From positions 20,256 through 34,720 of the forward strand of contig DFTJ01000010.1 of the NCBI GenBank assembly GCA_002381485.1: a stretch of 14,465 nt of DNA, given 5' to 3'. Below, piece by piece: positions 13,425 to 14,465 of this stretch; positions within the stretch are counted from its first letter, which is position 1, and every line of letters begins with the position of its first letter. The position numbers and the translations under genes were made by a program. This DNA comes from Candidatus Saccharibacteria bacterium UBA4215 (lineage in GTDB: Bacteria; Patescibacteriota; Saccharimonadia; Saccharimonadales; Saccharimonadaceae). Under the pieces are notes generated by a model that ran no database searches, was not told the origin of the DNA, and saw only the letters and a list, made by a program, of their open reading frames with translations.

Positions 13425-14465
13425 CTATCCAAATATACTACTTTTTCTCCCTAATCGAAAAGCCTCAAGCAGCTCTTTCTGCCGCTTGCTCAACTTCACC
13501 GGCGTATCAACGATAATCGTCACAATGTGTGGTCCGCGGCGATCACTGTTCATGTGTGGCACACCATGGCTCGACAGCTTGAAGTCTGTGCCAGACTGAG
13601 TGCCGGCCGGCACTTTCATGTTCACCGTACCATCAACAGTTTTTACTTCGATTTCTGTGCCGAGGGCAGCGTCTACCATGCTGACATGCTCTTCAGAGAG
13701 GATGATGTTGCCTTCGCGGGTAAAATGTTTATGCGCTTTGACGCGTATGTTGACATACAGATCACCCTTTTCACCTTGGCCAATAGCTTCACCACGTCCT
13801 GTGATACGGATAGTAGCACCGTCATCAATGCCAGCGGGGATCTTCAGCTTCACCGACTGTTTACGACGCTGCGTTCCTTGACCATTACAAACCGTGCAGA
13901 CTTTTTCGGGCACTTTACCTCGTCCGTCACAGGTTTCACATGTCACCGACTGCTGAATTGCGCCAAACATCGTATTCATAATGCGCGTCTGTTGGCCGGC
14001 GCCCTTACAGGTTGGACAGGTTTTCATATCGTGGCCTGGTTCGACCGTAGAGCCCTTACAGTGCGTACAAGTGTCATTAATATCCAGTTCAACGGTGTAC
14101 TCGAGGCCAAAGACAGCCTCTTCGAATGTCAGCTGCAGGTTTACCTCAACGTCACGTCCGCGCTGCGGTGCCCGGGACCGTTGTCCGCCACCAAAGAATT
14201 GTCCAAAAATATCACCTAATCCGTCGCCAAAATCAAAGCCCTGACCCTGAAAGCCGCCAAATCCTTCAAACGGGTTACCGCCCGCCTGGCCGCCGCCACT
14301 CGCTCCGCCAACGCCAGCATGACCAAATTGGTCATAGCGCTGCCGCTTCTGAGAATCTTTTAAGACATCGTACGCTTCGTTGACTTCTTTAAATTTAGCC
14401 TCATCACCACCCTCTTTATCTGGGTGATGCTGCACAGCCGCTCGACGAAAAGCTTTCTTGATTTC
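13425..14465 (-). CDS. dnaJ: Chaperone DnaJ (Hsp40), 5' end outside the window
   Basis: A type I J-protein that stimulates DnaK ATPase and hands over unfolded clients in the cytoplasm. The visible 346 residues start inside the J domain (EIKKAFRRAAVQHHPDKEGG), so roughly the first 20 residues are missing. HPD is at residues 14-16 of the fragment. A Gly/Phe-rich linker follows with many GGF repeats, ending in FGQFFGGGQR. The zinc region has four CxxC modules: CTHC, CPTC, CETC and CTVC, of which the last three have the full CxxCxGxG form. The C-terminal substrate domains end with KSSIFG. A GTG at 14433-14435 can open a frame here but lies inside the J domain and is not the true start. The gene is followed by the GNAT gene 9 nt later. 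Confidence 0.97.
   Translation of the reverse strand, partial: EIKKAFRRAAVQHHPDKEGGDEAKFKEVNEAYDVLKDSQKRQRYDQFGHAGVGGASGGGQAGGNPFEGFGGFQGQGFDFGDGLGDIFGQFFGGGQRSRAPQRGRDVEVNLQLTFEEAVFGLEYTVELDINDTCTHCKGSTVEPGHDMKTCPTCKGAGQQTRIMNTMFGAIQQSVTCETCDGRGKVPEKVCTVCNGQGTQRRKQSVKLKIPAGIDDGATIRITGRGEAIGQGEKGDLYVNIRVKAHKHFTREGNIILSEEHVSMVDAALGTEIEVKTVDGTVNMKVPAGTQSGTDFKLSSHGVPHMNSDRRGPHIVTIIVDTPVKLSKRQKELLEAFRLGRKSSIFG

Noticed and set aside
13527..14219. A 230-codon open frame on the plus strand
   Set aside because: It lies antisense to dnaJ, whose protein motifs are unambiguous. The translation shows no family features, so it is a shadow of the coding strand.
14433..14435. GTG as a possible dnaJ start
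   Set aside because: The frame continues upstream to the window edge with J-domain sequence (EIKKAFRRAA), so this codon is an internal valine.
1..14465. Alternative genetic code with UGA as an amino acid
   Set aside because: TGA ends three genes exactly at expected protein ends, with the next gene starting at the same point, and no in-frame TGA interrupts any conserved protein.
1..14465. CRISPR array, insertion sequence or prophage
   Set aside because: I see no regularly spaced direct repeats, transposase, integrase or phage structural genes. The tRNA-Lys is not flanked by an integrase or a duplicated 3' end.

Overview
Every gene in this window lies on the minus strand, so transcription runs from the right end (DnaJ) to the left end (a probable ComEC). 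Gene density is high. No gap between genes exceeds about 260 bases, and the widest one holds a tRNA, a terminator and two promoters. TGA is used as a normal stop (three genes end in TGA at 12909, 11534 and 7660), so the UGA-recoding Gracilibacteria/Absconditabacteria are ruled out. A giant Fn3 surface protein with a His/Trp-rich basic N-terminus, RimK and DUF1704-type genes, and very compact gene packing all suggest a Patescibacteria/CPR genome, most likely Saccharibacteria-like. That placement is an inference from gene content and has not been tested by phylogeny.

Layout, in transcription order. (1) 14465-12909: DnaJ (5' end cut by the window edge) and a GNAT acetyltransferase, 9 nt apart. 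(2) 12877-8182: a four-gene operon behind a clear promoter (TTGACT-17-TAATAT). It encodes a MATCAP/DUF1704 metallo-carboxypeptidase, an unassigned ATP-grasp ligase, a fusion of a cyanophycin-synthetase-like ATP-grasp domain to a RimB-type retropepsin-like peptidase, and RimK. Adjacent genes overlap by 4 nt or are 2-3 nt apart. (3) 8169-7178: an extended -10 promoter, then a membrane-anchored DUF192 protein and a small polytopic membrane protein that overlap by 4 nt. (4) 7175-7012: a self-contained tRNA-Lys(UUU) unit with a near-consensus promoter and its own terminator. (5) 6955-260: a 1550-residue surface protein started from TTG, then an ABC ATPase and a MacB/FtsX-type permease, all tightly packed. 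(6) 210-1: the N-terminus of a probable ComEC, cut by the left edge.

The most interesting part is the operon at 8182-12877. It encodes three ATP-grasp peptide-bond-forming active sites and two unrelated peptidase active sites, which looks like a set of writers and erasers for the tails of proteins or peptides. RimK is known to add glutamates to the C-terminus of ribosomal protein S6. RimB-type peptidases are its functional partner in pseudomonads. The eukaryotic relative of DUF1704 (MATCAP) removes the C-terminal Tyr of tubulin, which a TTL-family ATP-grasp enzyme adds. The combination suggests a bacterial C-terminal tail-modification system with unknown targets. The second candidate module is the surface protein with three C1q/TNF-like repeats plus Fn3 domains, co-transcribed with an ABC exporter-like pair.
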